Source: Deltaproteobacteria bacterium RBG_13_61_14
Lineage (GTDB): Bacteria > RBG-13-61-14
Direction: 5' to 3'
Assembly (NCBI GenBank): GCA_001797815.1
Contig: MGQK01000094.1
Location: 1-41,697, forward strand
DNA length: 41,697 nt
Position 1 is the stretch's first letter; each line of letters starts with the position of its first letter. This document shows positions 16,167-23,148 of the stretch, piece by piece. Position numbers and translations under genes: made by a program. The notes beneath the pieces were generated by a model. That model was not told where the DNA came from. It saw nothing but the letters and a program-made list of their open reading frames with translations, and ran no database searches.

Positions 16167-16694
16167 CTATTTTAATTCTTCTTTGAATAAGCCCATGCGG
16201 ATGATGTCGTGGTATTGGCCCTCGCGGAAGAACTCCCGGCGGAAGACGCCCTCCTGGACGAAGCCGGCGTCCTGGTAGCACTTGAGGGCGCGGGGGTTGA
16301 AGGCGTAGGTTTCCAGGTAGAGCTTGCGCAGGTTGAGGAAGTCGAAGGCATACTGGGCCAGGAGCTTGAGGGCCTCGCGGCCGAAGCCCTTGTCCCAGTA
16401 TTCGGGGAGCCCGATGACGATGCCGACCCGGGCCTTGCGGTCGCGGGGGTCCATCAGGTCGAGGCCGCAGTTGCCCAGATATTGGCCGGAAAGGGATTCG
16501 ATCACGAACGACTTCCGGGTGGGGTCGTCGTCCAGGACCCGGCGCTCGAGCCAGGCCCGCTCCGCCTGCCGGCTGATCGGATACCAGACCGCGGAGAGGG
16601 TCCGCACCACGTTCCAGTCGTTCAGCCACTTCAGGCAGTGGGCCAGGTCTTCCGCCTCCAACGCCCGCAGTCGAACCTTTTCACCGTGGAGCAT
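16167..16694 (-). CDS. GNAT N-acetyltransferase, RimJ/RimL type
   Basis: This 175-residue protein starts at ATG 16694, with AAAGGAG 7 nt upstream. A longer reading frame to 16760 exists, but its extra residues come from a dispersed repeat. The opening GEKVRLRALEAEDL is typical of RimJ/RimL acetyltransferases. The acetyl-CoA binding motif A is VGIVIGLPEYWDKGFGREAL (~92-111), and the C-terminal NPRALKCYQDAGFVQEGVF is motif B. The family acetylates protein N-termini, amines or antibiotics; the substrate here is unknown. It lies convergent with acs and downstream of the gltX cluster, about 180 nt from the small gene at 16874. Confidence 0.82.
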   Translation of the reverse strand: MLHGEKVRLRALEAEDLAHCLKWLNDWNVVRTLSAVWYPISRQAERAWLERRVLDDDPTRKSFVIESLSGQYLGNCGLDLMDPRDRKARVGIVIGLPEYWDKGFGREALKLLAQYAFDFLNLRKLYLETYAFNPRALKCYQDAGFVQEGVFRREFFREGQYHDIIRMGLFKEELK

Positions 16695-16748
16695 GGCTTG
16701 GCTCCTTTTGCTCCTAACCCGGCCGAGCCGGAACCAAAAAAAGATTTT

Positions 16749-16820
16749 AACACAGAGCACACAGAGGGCACGGAGAGAAAAAAACTATTCCAAGCTCCCC
16801 GACTCTGTGTTCTCTGTGTT
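16749..16820. repeat. CACAGAG-type inverted repeat element
   Basis: The left arm (16749-16766) and the right arm (16803-16820) are 18-bp complements with one mismatch, each built of tandem ACACAGAG units. The core is purine-rich. It lies in the gap upstream of the GNAT gene and spuriously extends that frame. Confidence 0.65.
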
Positions 16821-16873
16821 TCAGTTCTGTATTAAATCGTGCCCACTTTGGCAATAATGTTAGCCCGAAGCGC

Positions 16874-17107
16874 CTAAGGCTCGTGGAGAATCTGATCAAT
16901 CAGCTCCGCTTTCTCGTCTTCGCTCATCCGGCCAAAATCCAGGCCGCGCTCCCGGCAGATGGCCTCCAATTTGGCTTGATTCTTTTCCACCAGTCGCTCC
17001 CATTTTTCCAGGTTGCCCAAAAGCCGCTGCAAGGCTTTGCGTCGGCCCTGCGGCGAGAGCCGATCGAGGGCAGCCAGGATTTGCTCTTCATTTAGTTCCG
17101 GAGGCAT
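16874..17107 (-). CDS. small helical protein of unknown function
   Basis: This 77-residue protein has a good ribosome site (AGAGGAG, 7 nt before the ATG at 17107) and its own extended -10 promoter overlapping the gltX stop codon. It is charged and predicted to be helical throughout (EEQILAALDRLSPQGRRKAL, LEKWERLVEKNQAKLEAICR), with no cysteine pair, membrane segment or catalytic motif. The look is that of a small regulatory or antitoxin-like protein, but no toxin gene is adjacent and I do not recognise the family. The codon use resembles that of neighbouring genes. Confidence 0.65.
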   Translation of the reverse strand: MPPELNEEQILAALDRLSPQGRRKALQRLLGNLEKWERLVEKNQAKLEAICRERGLDFGRMSEDEKAELIDQILHEP

Positions 17108-17139
17108 AAACAGTCTCCTCTCCCCTGCTTGTAAAATTG

Positions 17140-17148
17140 ATTATAGCA
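17140..17148 (-). promoter_or_regulatory. extended -10 promoter overlapping the gltX stop
   Basis: On the minus strand TGC-TATAAT is an extended -10 (TGn-TATAAT). The TAA inside the box is the gltX stop codon. There is no matching -35. Transcription would start near 17133, ~26 nt before the small gene at 17107. Confidence 0.45.
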
Positions 17149-18625
17149 CACCAGAGGATTTTTCCGCTACGCTCCCTTCGGCCAACCGCTTCCGGCATTC
17201 CGCCAGACCCAGTAGCGCCGCCGCCTTTTTGAGCTCCGGCCCCTGCACCTCGCCGGTGAGCGCCGCCCGCAGCGGCATGAGCAGCGCCTTGCCTTTCAGC
17301 TTGAGCTTCTTCTTCAGCTCCGCCACAACCTCCTCGAACCCCGCTTCGTCCAGCCGCGCCCGGCCCAAAAGCTCGGCCGCGAACGCCGCCGCCACTTTCC
17401 GCGCCGACTCCTCCTGCAAGACCCGCTCAGCTTCGGCCGATCGGGAGAACGGCTCTTGCAGGTAAAGCCGCATCGCGGCCACCGACTCGCTGAGCAGGTC
17501 AATCTTTTCGCGGATCGAGTCCACCGCGGCCCAGAGCCATTCCCGGGGCCGGCCGTTAAGCGGATAGCCGGCCAGCTCCAGGTGGGGCCGGACCAGCTCG
17601 TAAAGGGCTTCGGGTGGAAGCGCCCTCAGGTATTTCCCGTTCAGCCAGCGGAGCTTGTCCAGGTCAAACACCGCCGCCGCCTTGTGCACCCGCTCCAGGC
17701 TGAACCGCTCCGCCATTTCCGCGAGCGAAAGGATCTCCTCCCCGTCCGGGCTCGACCAGCCGAGCAGGGCCATGTAATTGTCCAGCGCCGCGGGCAGGCA
17801 GCCGTCGCGGTAAAAACGGTCGAGCGAGGTATCGCCGTGGCGCTTGCTCAGGGGCTTATGGTCCGGGCCGGTGATCAGGGGCAGGTGTGCGAAAGCGGGC
17901 GGCTCCCAGCCCAGGGCCCGGTAGAGCAGCGCCTGTTTCGGAGTGTTGGAGAGGTGGTCCTCCCCCCGGATCACGTGGCTGATGGCCATGTGCTGGTCGT
18001 CCACCACGCAGGCAAAATTGTAAGTCACCTTACCACTGGCCCGCACGACCACGAAGTCGCCGATCTGTCCGGAATCGAAGCTCAATCGGCCCCGGATCGC
18101 ATCGTCCACCTCCACCAGACCCGCCGGCACCGAGAAGCGCCAGGCCGGGCTCCGGCCCTGCGCCATGCGATCCGCCCGCTCGGCCTCGCGCAAGCTCCGA
18201 CAGCGGCCGGAATAGTGATAGGTCAAGCCCGCGGCCGCGGCCTGCCGGCGCTCCTGCTCCAGCTCCAGCTCCGAGCAGAAACAGGGATAGACCTTCCCGG
18301 CCGCGGCCAACTCCTCCAGGCAGCGCCGGTAAAGCTCGGTCCGCTCCGACTGCCGGTAGGGGCCGTATTCGCCCCGGCCCGGCGCCTGCGGGTCCTCGGC
18401 CGCGACCGGGCCTTCGTCCCAGAGCAAGCCCAGCCAGCGCAGGCTCACGTAGATGCCGCGCTCGGCCTCCGGGTCGTTGCGGACCGCGTCGGTGTCCTCC
18501 AGCCGCAGCACCAAGGTCCCCTGCTGATGCCGGGCAAAGAGCCAGTTGAAGAGCGCGGTGCGGGCGTTGCCCAAATGCAGAAGTCCGGTAGGTGAGGGCG
18601 CGAAGCGGACGCGGACGGCGCTCAT
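17141..18625 (-). CDS. gltX: glutamyl-tRNA synthetase
   Basis: This 494-residue class I synthetase charges tRNA-Glu. The HIGH-type signature is FAPSPTGLLHLGNARTALFN (His17-Leu-Gly-Asn20), followed by RLEDTD near 43 and PYRQSERTELY near 90. The KMSKS-type loop is PLSKRHG near 260, after VIRGEDHLSNTPKQ and AHLPLITG. CFCSELELE and YSGRCR mark the region that holds the zinc knuckle in some members. The C-terminal anticodon-binding part is helical and ends in SSGVL. The start overlaps the ispF stop by 4 nt, so the two are translationally coupled. No sign of a second gltX paralogue or of discrimination features that would show whether it also mischarges tRNA-Gln. Confidence 0.95.
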   Translation of the reverse strand: MSAVRVRFAPSPTGLLHLGNARTALFNWLFARHQQGTLVLRLEDTDAVRNDPEAERGIYVSLRWLGLLWDEGPVAAEDPQAPGRGEYGPYRQSERTELYRRCLEELAAAGKVYPCFCSELELEQERRQAAAAGLTYHYSGRCRSLREAERADRMAQGRSPAWRFSVPAGLVEVDDAIRGRLSFDSGQIGDFVVVRASGKVTYNFACVVDDQHMAISHVIRGEDHLSNTPKQALLYRALGWEPPAFAHLPLITGPDHKPLSKRHGDTSLDRFYRDGCLPAALDNYMALLGWSSPDGEEILSLAEMAERFSLERVHKAAAVFDLDKLRWLNGKYLRALPPEALYELVRPHLELAGYPLNGRPREWLWAAVDSIREKIDLLSESVAAMRLYLQEPFSRSAEAERVLQEESARKVAAAFAAELLGRARLDEAGFEEVVAELKKKLKLKGKALLMPLRAALTGEVQGPELKKAAALLGLAECRKRLAEGSVAEKSSGVL

Positions 18626-19107
18626 GCCCGGGCTTCCAGCAGGACGATGACCTGGGCGGCGATGGCCTCGCCCCGGCCGATCTCGCCGGTCCCCTCCAGG
18701 GTCTTGGCCTTGACGCTGACCCGGTCCGCGCTCACCTTCAGCACCCGCGCCAGGTTCTGGGCCATGGCCGGGAAATGGGGCGAAAGCCTGGGCGCTTCCG
18801 CGATCAGGGTGGCGTCGAGGTTGACCACGCGAAAGCCCTTGGCCTCCACCATCTCCGCCACCCGGCCGAGGAGCAAGAGGCTGTCCGCGTCTTTCCAGGC
18901 CGGGTCGGTGTCGGAGAAGTGCTGGCCCAGGTCGCCGAGCGCGAGCGCGCCGAGCAGCGCGTCGGCCGCGGCATGGCAGAGCGCGTCGGCATCGGAGTGG
19001 CCGAGCAGTCCTTTCTCGAAGGGGATGGTGACGCCCCCCAGCACCAGGCGCCGGCCCTGCGCCAGGCGATGGAGGTCAAAGCCCAAGCCGATGCGGAGGG
19101 CGGGCAT
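18622..19107 (-). CDS. ispF: 2-C-methyl-D-erythritol 2,4-cyclodiphosphate synthase
   Basis: This 161-residue enzyme performs the cyclisation step of the MEP isoprenoid pathway, releasing CMP. Metal ligands are visible: Asp11 and His13 in GFDLHRL and His45 in GHSDADALCHAAADALLG. GDLGQHFSDTDP, NLDATLIAEAPRLSPH and KAKTLEGTGEIGRGEAIAAQ are standard ispF signatures. The length is normal. The start codon lies one base after the stop of hepT (TAAGATG) and the end overlaps gltX by 4 nt. In many bacteria ispF directly follows ispD; here four intervening genes or parts separate them. Confidence 0.95.
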   Translation of the reverse strand: MPALRIGLGFDLHRLAQGRRLVLGGVTIPFEKGLLGHSDADALCHAAADALLGALALGDLGQHFSDTDPAWKDADSLLLLGRVAEMVEAKGFRVVNLDATLIAEAPRLSPHFPAMAQNLARVLKVSADRVSVKAKTLEGTGEIGRGEAIAAQVIVLLEARA

Positions 19108-19108
19108 C

Positions 19109-19453
19109 TTAACCGCTTCCCTTGCCCTCGGACAACATAGCTTGGATCTTGGTTTTCAGGTCCGGCAGGTCGTGCTCAACCGCGGACCAGACTTCTTCCA
19201 GGTCCGCAGCAAAGTAGTTATGGACCAGGATGTTGCGCATGGCCACGATCTGGGCCCACGGAATTTCAGGGTGTTGGGCTTTTAAACCTGGCGATAAGCT
19301 TCTGGCCGCCTCGCCGATGATTTGAAGATAATGCACAATCCAGACCTGCAACAGGTCTTCCCGGTCAAAGGCGGCCCTCCCTTGCGCGGAGTATTTGTCA
19401 ATTCGCGTGATCGCCTCCAGGATATCGAGCAGGCGCTCGCGATCATCCCTCAT
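19109..19453 (-). CDS. hepT: HepT-like HEPN toxin (RNase) of a MntA-HepT pair
   Basis: This 114-residue all-helical protein has the HEPN (DUF86) plan. The catalytic-type motif is RNILVHNYF near residue 70, which fits Rx4HxY exactly. In characterised pairs the Arg and His form the RNase site, and the partner MntA silences the toxin by AMPylating the Tyr. [16 protein letters not shown] is the other recognisable helix. It overlaps mntA by 4 nt and ends one base before ispF. All key residues are intact, so the toxin should be functional unless antitoxin control is lost. The family assignment is firm; RNase activity is inferred from homologues. Confidence 0.88.
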   Translation of the reverse strand: MRDDRERLLDILEAITRIDKYSAQGRAAFDREDLLQVWIVHYLQIIGEAARSLSPGLKAQHPEIPWAQIVAMRNILVHNYFAADLEEVWSAVEHDLPDLKTKIQAMLSEGKGSG

Positions 19454-19737
19454 AAGGGCAGGGCCTCGCGCAAGACGCGATCGCGGATACGTTCTTTCAA
19501 TCCGCGCTCGGTGACCACGTCCACTTTGCAGCCGAGCAGCTTTTCCAGATCGAGCAGCAGCGCCGCATGATCAAGGAGGCTTCTCCCCGGTTCCAAATTG
19601 ACGAGAAAATCCACGTCGCTTTCCGGGTCAGCGTCACCGCGCACCACGGAACCGAAAATGCGCAAGTTGGAGGCGCCATGCCGGGAGGCAATCCGTAAGA
19701 TCTCCTCTCGCAACGCTTGGATTTCTTTCAGACCCAT
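19450..19737 (-). CDS. mntA: MntA-like nucleotidyltransferase antitoxin
   Basis: This 95-residue minimal nucleotidyltransferase contains [18 protein letters not shown] (residues ~31-48), which fits GSx10DxD. A third acidic residue is expected in the [11 protein letters not shown] strand near 76. In known systems MntA transfers AMP from ATP to the HepT tyrosine and so neutralises the toxin. It is the first gene of the pair and overlaps hepT by 4 nt. A perfect TATAAT (minus strand, 19745-19750) ends 7 nt before the ATG, so the message may be leaderless; no ribosome site lies in the usual window. The pair therefore may have its own promoter inside the isp gene series. Confidence 0.88.
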   Translation of the reverse strand: MGLKEIQALREEILRIASRHGASNLRIFGSVVRGDADPESDVDFLVNLEPGRSLLDHAALLLDLEKLLGCKVDVVTERGLKERIRDRVLREALPL

Positions 19738-19744
19738 GGATATT

Positions 19745-19750
19745 ATTATA
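19745..19750 (-). promoter_or_regulatory. -10 box of the mntA-hepT pair
   Basis: TATAAT on the minus strand lies 7 nt before the mntA ATG and predicts a start of transcription at or next to the A of the ATG. No good -35 is present. An inverted repeat TTAATTC (19777-19783) / GAATTAA (19792-19798) with an 8-nt spacer lies just upstream and could be an operator, but this is speculative. Confidence 0.4.
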
Positions 19751-19828
19751 CTCCAACTCCTGGCTGGGCGCTTTCTTTAATTCATGATTTTGAATTAATC
19801 ATTCCAACATCCGAGGCCTCAAGCCAGA

Positions 19829-20986
19829 TCAGGGAGACCCGTCCCGCGCGCAACGAAACCCAAAGCAGTTGAACCGAACCCCCGCGAACTCGGCGTTGCG
19901 GTCCGACACGCGCAGGGCCGCCGGATCGTCGACCCAACTGCTCCCGCGCAAAATGTCCTTTTCTTCCACCCATTCCATTACATTCCCCGCCATATCCATA
20001 GCCCCGTAAGGTGAAGCCCCGGCCGGTTTGCTCCCCACCGGCAAAGTCCGACCTATTTCGCAGGCATTGTTATGTGCTAAATTACAATTCGGCGCTGAAT
20101 TACCCCAGGGATACTCTCTTCCATCGGCCCCTTGAGCCGCCTCTTGCCACTCCTGCTCTTTGGGCAGGCGCTTTCCGGCCCATTGGCAATAGGTCCGGGC
20201 CTCCTCCTGGTTGACATAAACCACCGGCTGGTTGGGGGCATCAAACCTGCTTGTCTTCTTGGTTTTCTTGCACCCTCCTCCAGCTACGCATTCCTGAAAG
20301 TCCTGGTTAGTCACTTCATACTTGTCAATGTAGAACTTGAAGTCGGAGACAAAGACCATAGGGCCGCCTTTGGTACCGGGCGGGTGAAATTCTTGGAAAG
20401 TTTTTGGCGAGGGTTGCGCAGGCAAGAATGCCTGCGCCCCTTGAGGAGTTGGCTGCACCCCTGCCGCTTGTGGCAGTTGCGGAATGGGCACGGATTCGCC
20501 AAAGTGGTTTCTGACCTTGACTCCGGCCGCGGCGACCAGAAGATCGAGCTGGTCTTCGGTGCAGGCGCATTCCACCCGGTCGCTGTAATCCATGGCGCTG
20601 GTTTTCACGTCCACCAGGTCAAAGGTCATGAGGTATCGTGATCCCAATTTGCTCAACTCGACGACCATCATTTTTTGGGCCTGGACCAATTTCCCGATTT
20701 CCACCTGGCACATGGTCGAATCGCACAAGTCGGACATATTCATCGCCTGTCGTTTCATGACCTCTTCAAGCATGCTTTCCTTGATCACGATCAGGTTGGG
20801 GGACTTGGTCAGCTCATTGGTCAGGAGCGAGGTCAGGGTGGCGGCCAGCGATTTTTCCACCGCGCCCACTGCCTTGAGCGGATAAACCGCCACGCTGGTC
20901 TTGGCCGGAGGAGCGGCCGGAGGGGCTTGGGCCATGAAAGCCAGGGCCGCCAGGGCCAGGCTCAATCGTTTCAGAATCATTTTCAT
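19829..20986 (-). CDS. exported CsgG/FlgO-like domain fused to formylglycine-enzyme-like (SUMF1) domain
   Basis: I place the start at ATG 20986 (385 residues), because the longer frame to 21055 adds residues encoded by a dispersed repeat and would hide the signal peptide (LKRLSLALAALAFMAQA, ~4-20). Residues ~30-165 (TSVAVYPLKAVG, TSLLTNELTKSPNLIVI, YLMTFDLVDVKTSAM) resemble the CsgG/FlgO/TolB-N fold of envelope lipoproteins. Residues ~205-380 are an FGE-sulfatase domain (FYIDKYEVTNQDFQECV, YCQWAGKRLPKEQEW, YPWGN, MDMAGNVMEWV, LRGSSW). Most such domains in exported proteins bind ligands or have unknown activity, not formylglycine synthesis. A dispersed palindrome encodes part of the linker (QGAQAFLPAQ). 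It probably acts in the periplasm; the role is unknown. Confidence 0.8.
   Translation of the reverse strand: MKMILKRLSLALAALAFMAQAPPAAPPAKTSVAVYPLKAVGAVEKSLAATLTSLLTNELTKSPNLIVIKESMLEEVMKRQAMNMSDLCDSTMCQVEIGKLVQAQKMMVVELSKLGSRYLMTFDLVDVKTSAMDYSDRVECACTEDQLDLLVAAAGVKVRNHFGESVPIPQLPQAAGVQPTPQGAQAFLPAQPSPKTFQEFHPPGTKGGPMVFVSDFKFYIDKYEVTNQDFQECVAGGGCKKTKKTSRFDAPNQPVVYVNQEEARTYCQWAGKRLPKEQEWQEAAQGADGREYPWGNSAPNCNLAHNNACEIGRTLPVGSKPAGASPYGAMDMAGNVMEWVEEKDILRGSSWVDDPAALRVSDRNAEFAGVRFNCFGFRCARDGSP
20416..20437. repeat. dispersed palindrome, CAGRCA family, copy 2 (in the CsgG-FGE linker)
   Basis: GCGCAGGCA (20416-20424) and TGCCTGCGC (20429-20437) are perfect 9-bp arms around AGAA. The copy is in frame and codes for the linker between the two domains. 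Confidence 0.75.
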
Positions 20987-21004
20987 GGAGTCAACAATCC
21001 GCGA

Positions 21005-21024
21005 GGCAGACAAGAATGTCTGCC
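21005..21024. repeat. dispersed palindrome, CAGRCA family, copy 3
   Basis: GGCAGACA (21005-21012) and TGTCTGCC (21017-21024) are perfect 8-bp arms around AGAA. It sits 19 nt upstream of the CsgG-FGE start codon. A tandem TACGACATAC-type repeat follows at 21045-21072. Confidence 0.7.
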
Positions 21025-21075
21025 CCACCACATTTCTTTTCCCTATATACGACATACTACATACGACATACTTTT

Positions 21076-21762
21076 TCAGGGATGGCGGAACAACGCCTCG
21101 GCCATCAGCAGGTCGTCGGGAGTGGTGATCTTGAGGTTTCTGGGGTCGCCGGGCACGATCCGCACCCGCACCCCGAGGCGTTCGAGCAGGACCGAGTCGT
21201 CGCTGCCGACAAAGTTATCGGCCAGGGCCTGCTCATGGGCGCGGACCAAGAGGTCCTTCTTGAAGGCCTGGGGGGTCTGGATCTGCCAGAGCATGGAGCG
21301 GGGCAGGTTCTCGGAAATCCGGCGCTCCTGGTCCACCAGCTTGATGGTGTCCGCCGGCTGGATCGCCGCGGTGGCGGCGCCGTCCTTTTCCGCGGCCTGG
21401 ATCACCGCAATCAGCACCGCATTGGACACCAGCGGCCGCGCCGCATCGTGCACCACCACCAGCTCGCACTCCAGGGAAAGCTGCTGCAAGCCGGCCCGCA
21501 CCGAATCTTGCCGCTCCTCCCCGCCCGGCACCACCAGGCAGGGCTTGCCCAACGGATACTCCTCCTGCAACAGGGTCTGGGTGAATTGCAGGTGGTCGGC
21601 CGGCACCACCGCGATCAGCTCGTCCACCTTCGGGCAGTCCGCCACTCGCTGCAGGCTGTGGAACAGGATGGGCCGATCGCCCAGCATCAGGAATTGCTTG
21701 GGCACGTCCCCTTTCATCCGGGAGCCTTGCCCGCCCGCCGCCACAATCGCCGTTACCGCCAT
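21076..21762 (-). CDS. ispD: 2-C-methyl-D-erythritol 4-phosphate cytidylyltransferase
   Basis: This 228-residue enzyme transfers CMP from CTP to MEP in the isoprenoid pathway. The nucleotide-binding N-terminus reads AIVAAGGQGSRMKGDVPKQF, with LGDRPILFHSLQ, GGEERQDSVRAGL, VVVHDAARPLVS and TPQAFKKDLL further on, all diagnostic for IspD. GSDDSVLLERLG and LKITTPDDLLMAE close the domain. The length is typical for a single-function enzyme, so it is not the IspDF fusion. It is preceded by the PilZ gene (79 nt) and followed, after a repeat-filled ~90-nt gap, by the CsgG-FGE gene. Its pathway partner ispF lies ~2 kb downstream on the same strand. Confidence 0.95.
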   Translation of the reverse strand: MAVTAIVAAGGQGSRMKGDVPKQFLMLGDRPILFHSLQRVADCPKVDELIAVVPADHLQFTQTLLQEEYPLGKPCLVVPGGEERQDSVRAGLQQLSLECELVVVHDAARPLVSNAVLIAVIQAAEKDGAATAAIQPADTIKLVDQERRISENLPRSMLWQIQTPQAFKKDLLVRAHEQALADNFVGSDDSVLLERLGVRVRIVPGDPRNLKITTPDDLLMAEALFRHP

Positions 21763-21841
21763 GCCTTCCCCTCGCGCCCGAACTCCGAGACCCCGGATTC
21801 GGACCGCCCGTTGCTTCAGCCGGGACTCGGTCTCCGGCTCC

Positions 21842-22177
21842 TCACGCCCCTGGGCCCGCCGGTTCTCCGGTGATCAGCGCCCGGATCCGGTCCAGGTCGG
21901 CCGGGGCCAGCTCCACAAACTCGATGGCCATGCCCGGCGGGTCGGCGCCGACGGCGCCGGCCTCATGGATCACCCGCACCACCCGACCGCGGCCCCGGAT
22001 GGGGGGATAGCGATCTAAAAGCTTCAGTTCAAAATTGACGACGCTGCCCAGCCGGCGGGGACGATTGGTCATCATATACAGCCCGCCCTCGCTGATATTG
22101 TGGCACTGCCTGGGGTGTTCGAGCCGGATCCGATCGAACCGACGCCTTTCATTCTTGCGCTTGGCCTGCGCGCCCAT
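21842..22177 (-). CDS. PilZ domain protein, putative c-di-GMP receptor
   Basis: This 111-residue protein is a single PilZ domain. The N-terminal basic motif ERRRFDRIRL corresponds to RxxxR and NISEGGLYM to (D/N)xSxxGG, the two c-di-GMP binding motifs. The spacing between them is shorter than usual (about 15 residues), so the first strand may be trimmed. GSVVNFELKLLD, GRGRVVRVI and GMAIEFVEL complete the barrel. It begins 10 nt after the HTH/coiled-coil gene and is therefore probably co-transcribed with it. It may link c-di-GMP to the function of that partner; the target is unknown. Confidence 0.82.
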   Translation of the reverse strand: MGAQAKRKNERRRFDRIRLEHPRQCHNISEGGLYMMTNRPRRLGSVVNFELKLLDRYPPIRGRGRVVRVIHEAGAVGADPPGMAIEFVELAPADLDRIRALITGEPAGPGA

Positions 22178-22187
22178 TACCCTCTCC

Positions 22188-22787
22188 TTATGCCTTGGTC
22201 AATTCCCGGACCATCTCGTCTTCCATGAGATAAGTGAGCTGGTCCTGGATTAAATCTCCCAGCTCCCGCGCCTTGTCCTCCGCCAGCGCCGAGCCGGCTT
22301 CCGCGCCCGCCCGGCGCAACTGGTCCTCCAAAAGCCCCGCCAGCATTTTCAAGTCCGCGATCTCCTGTTCCCGCTGGTGCAGGATTTTCTCCAACTCGCG
22401 CCGGCGCTCTTCTTTCTCCCGGACCTGGCCCTGCAACTCGAGAAGCCGCCGCTCTTTCTCCTTCACCACTTCCCGGTGCATGAGCATGAAGGTGTTCAGC
22501 GATTTCTCCACCAGCGAGAGTGCCCGGTCGGTCCGTAACATCAACTCCTGCGAGGCCGCCGGCGGTTGAAATTCCGGGCTGGCGACCGGCTCTGGCTCGA
22601 ACGCCGCGGCTGGCGCCGGCTCGGGCGGAACCACCTCTTCTTCACCCGCCCAGAGGTAATTGAGTCCATCCACCCGCTTTTTCACCAGTTCCCCGGCCTC
22701 CACTCGTTTCTGCACCGTGGCAAGGGGCAGACGGAAACGTTCCGCGTATTCGCGCAAAGTGAACCATTGGCCGGCAGCCTTCGCCAT
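22188..22787 (-). CDS. MerR-like HTH protein with long coiled coil
   Basis: This 199-residue protein starts at ATG 22787 with AAGGAGG 5 nt upstream; the longer frame to 22832 would begin inside its promoter. Residues ~5-45 (WFTLREYAERFRLPLATVQK, RVEAGELVKKRVDG) form a MerR/excisionase-like helix-turn-helix. A Pro/Glu-rich linker (~55-85) leads to a long charged coiled coil (~90-170, EVVKEKERRLLELQGQVREK). The C-terminus (LGDLIQDQLTYLMEDEMVRE) is helical. DNA binding and oligomerisation are inferred. It is the first gene of a minus-strand series containing PilZ, ispD and gltX, and has a good promoter of its own. Confidence 0.75.
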   Translation of the reverse strand: MAKAAGQWFTLREYAERFRLPLATVQKRVEAGELVKKRVDGLNYLWAGEEEVVPPEPAPAAAFEPEPVASPEFQPPAASQELMLRTDRALSLVEKSLNTFMLMHREVVKEKERRLLELQGQVREKEERRRELEKILHQREQEIADLKMLAGLLEDQLRRAGAEAGSALAEDKARELGDLIQDQLTYLMEDEMVRELTKA

Positions 22788-22803
22788 CTTTGCCTCCTTG
22801 GCA

Positions 22804-22832
22804 AGTATAAGAATTTTTGCGATAAGTTGCAA
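22804..22832 (-). promoter_or_regulatory. sigma-70 promoter of the HTH-PilZ-ispD series
   Basis: On the minus strand TTGCAA (22827-22832) and TATACT (22804-22809) are 17 nt apart. Transcription would begin near 22797, leaving a ~10-nt leader that includes the AAGGAGG site. Confidence 0.6.
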
Positions 22833-22942
22833 GGCTTCCCCTCGCCCGGTTCCTTTTCCAGCGCTCGGTGATAAAAGCCTTGTTTTTTCATGAACCCTCT
22901 TCTATAATGGGATGCAAGATTGCCCGGGTGAGCCCGAATTTT

Positions 22943-23067
22943 ACGGCGCTAAGTCCTTCGATTCATAAGTTCGATGATGAACTTAGTTACTCGGCTCGAC
23001 TGCATTCGGCAAGCTCATGCCCCGAGTTGGTCGAGGGGAGCTCGCCGAAGTCAGGACTTAGTGCCGT
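22943..23067. repeat. MITE-like 125-bp inverted-repeat element
   Basis: ACGGCGCTAAGTCC (22943-22956) and GGACTTAGTGCCGT (23054-23067) are 14-bp terminal arms with one mismatch. The interior holds more nested partial palindromes (TTCGGCAAGCTC against GAGCTCGCCGAA). It fills the 361-nt divergent gap between the HTH gene and the gene at 23149; apart from this and the promoter at 22804 I see nothing else there. Confidence 0.6.
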
Positions 23068-23148
23068 TCGGAGTGAGCAAATTAGCTGTTGCAAGTTGAC
23101 GGAATATATGATTGTATTTGCGAATCGAAGCACTAAGGAGATGAGCGC

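Noticed and set aside
19777-19798. Inverted repeat TTAATTC/GAATTAA as an operator of the toxin-antitoxin pair
   Set aside because: AT-rich 7-bp arms are likely by chance and MntA has no DNA-binding domain; noted only in the -10 entry.
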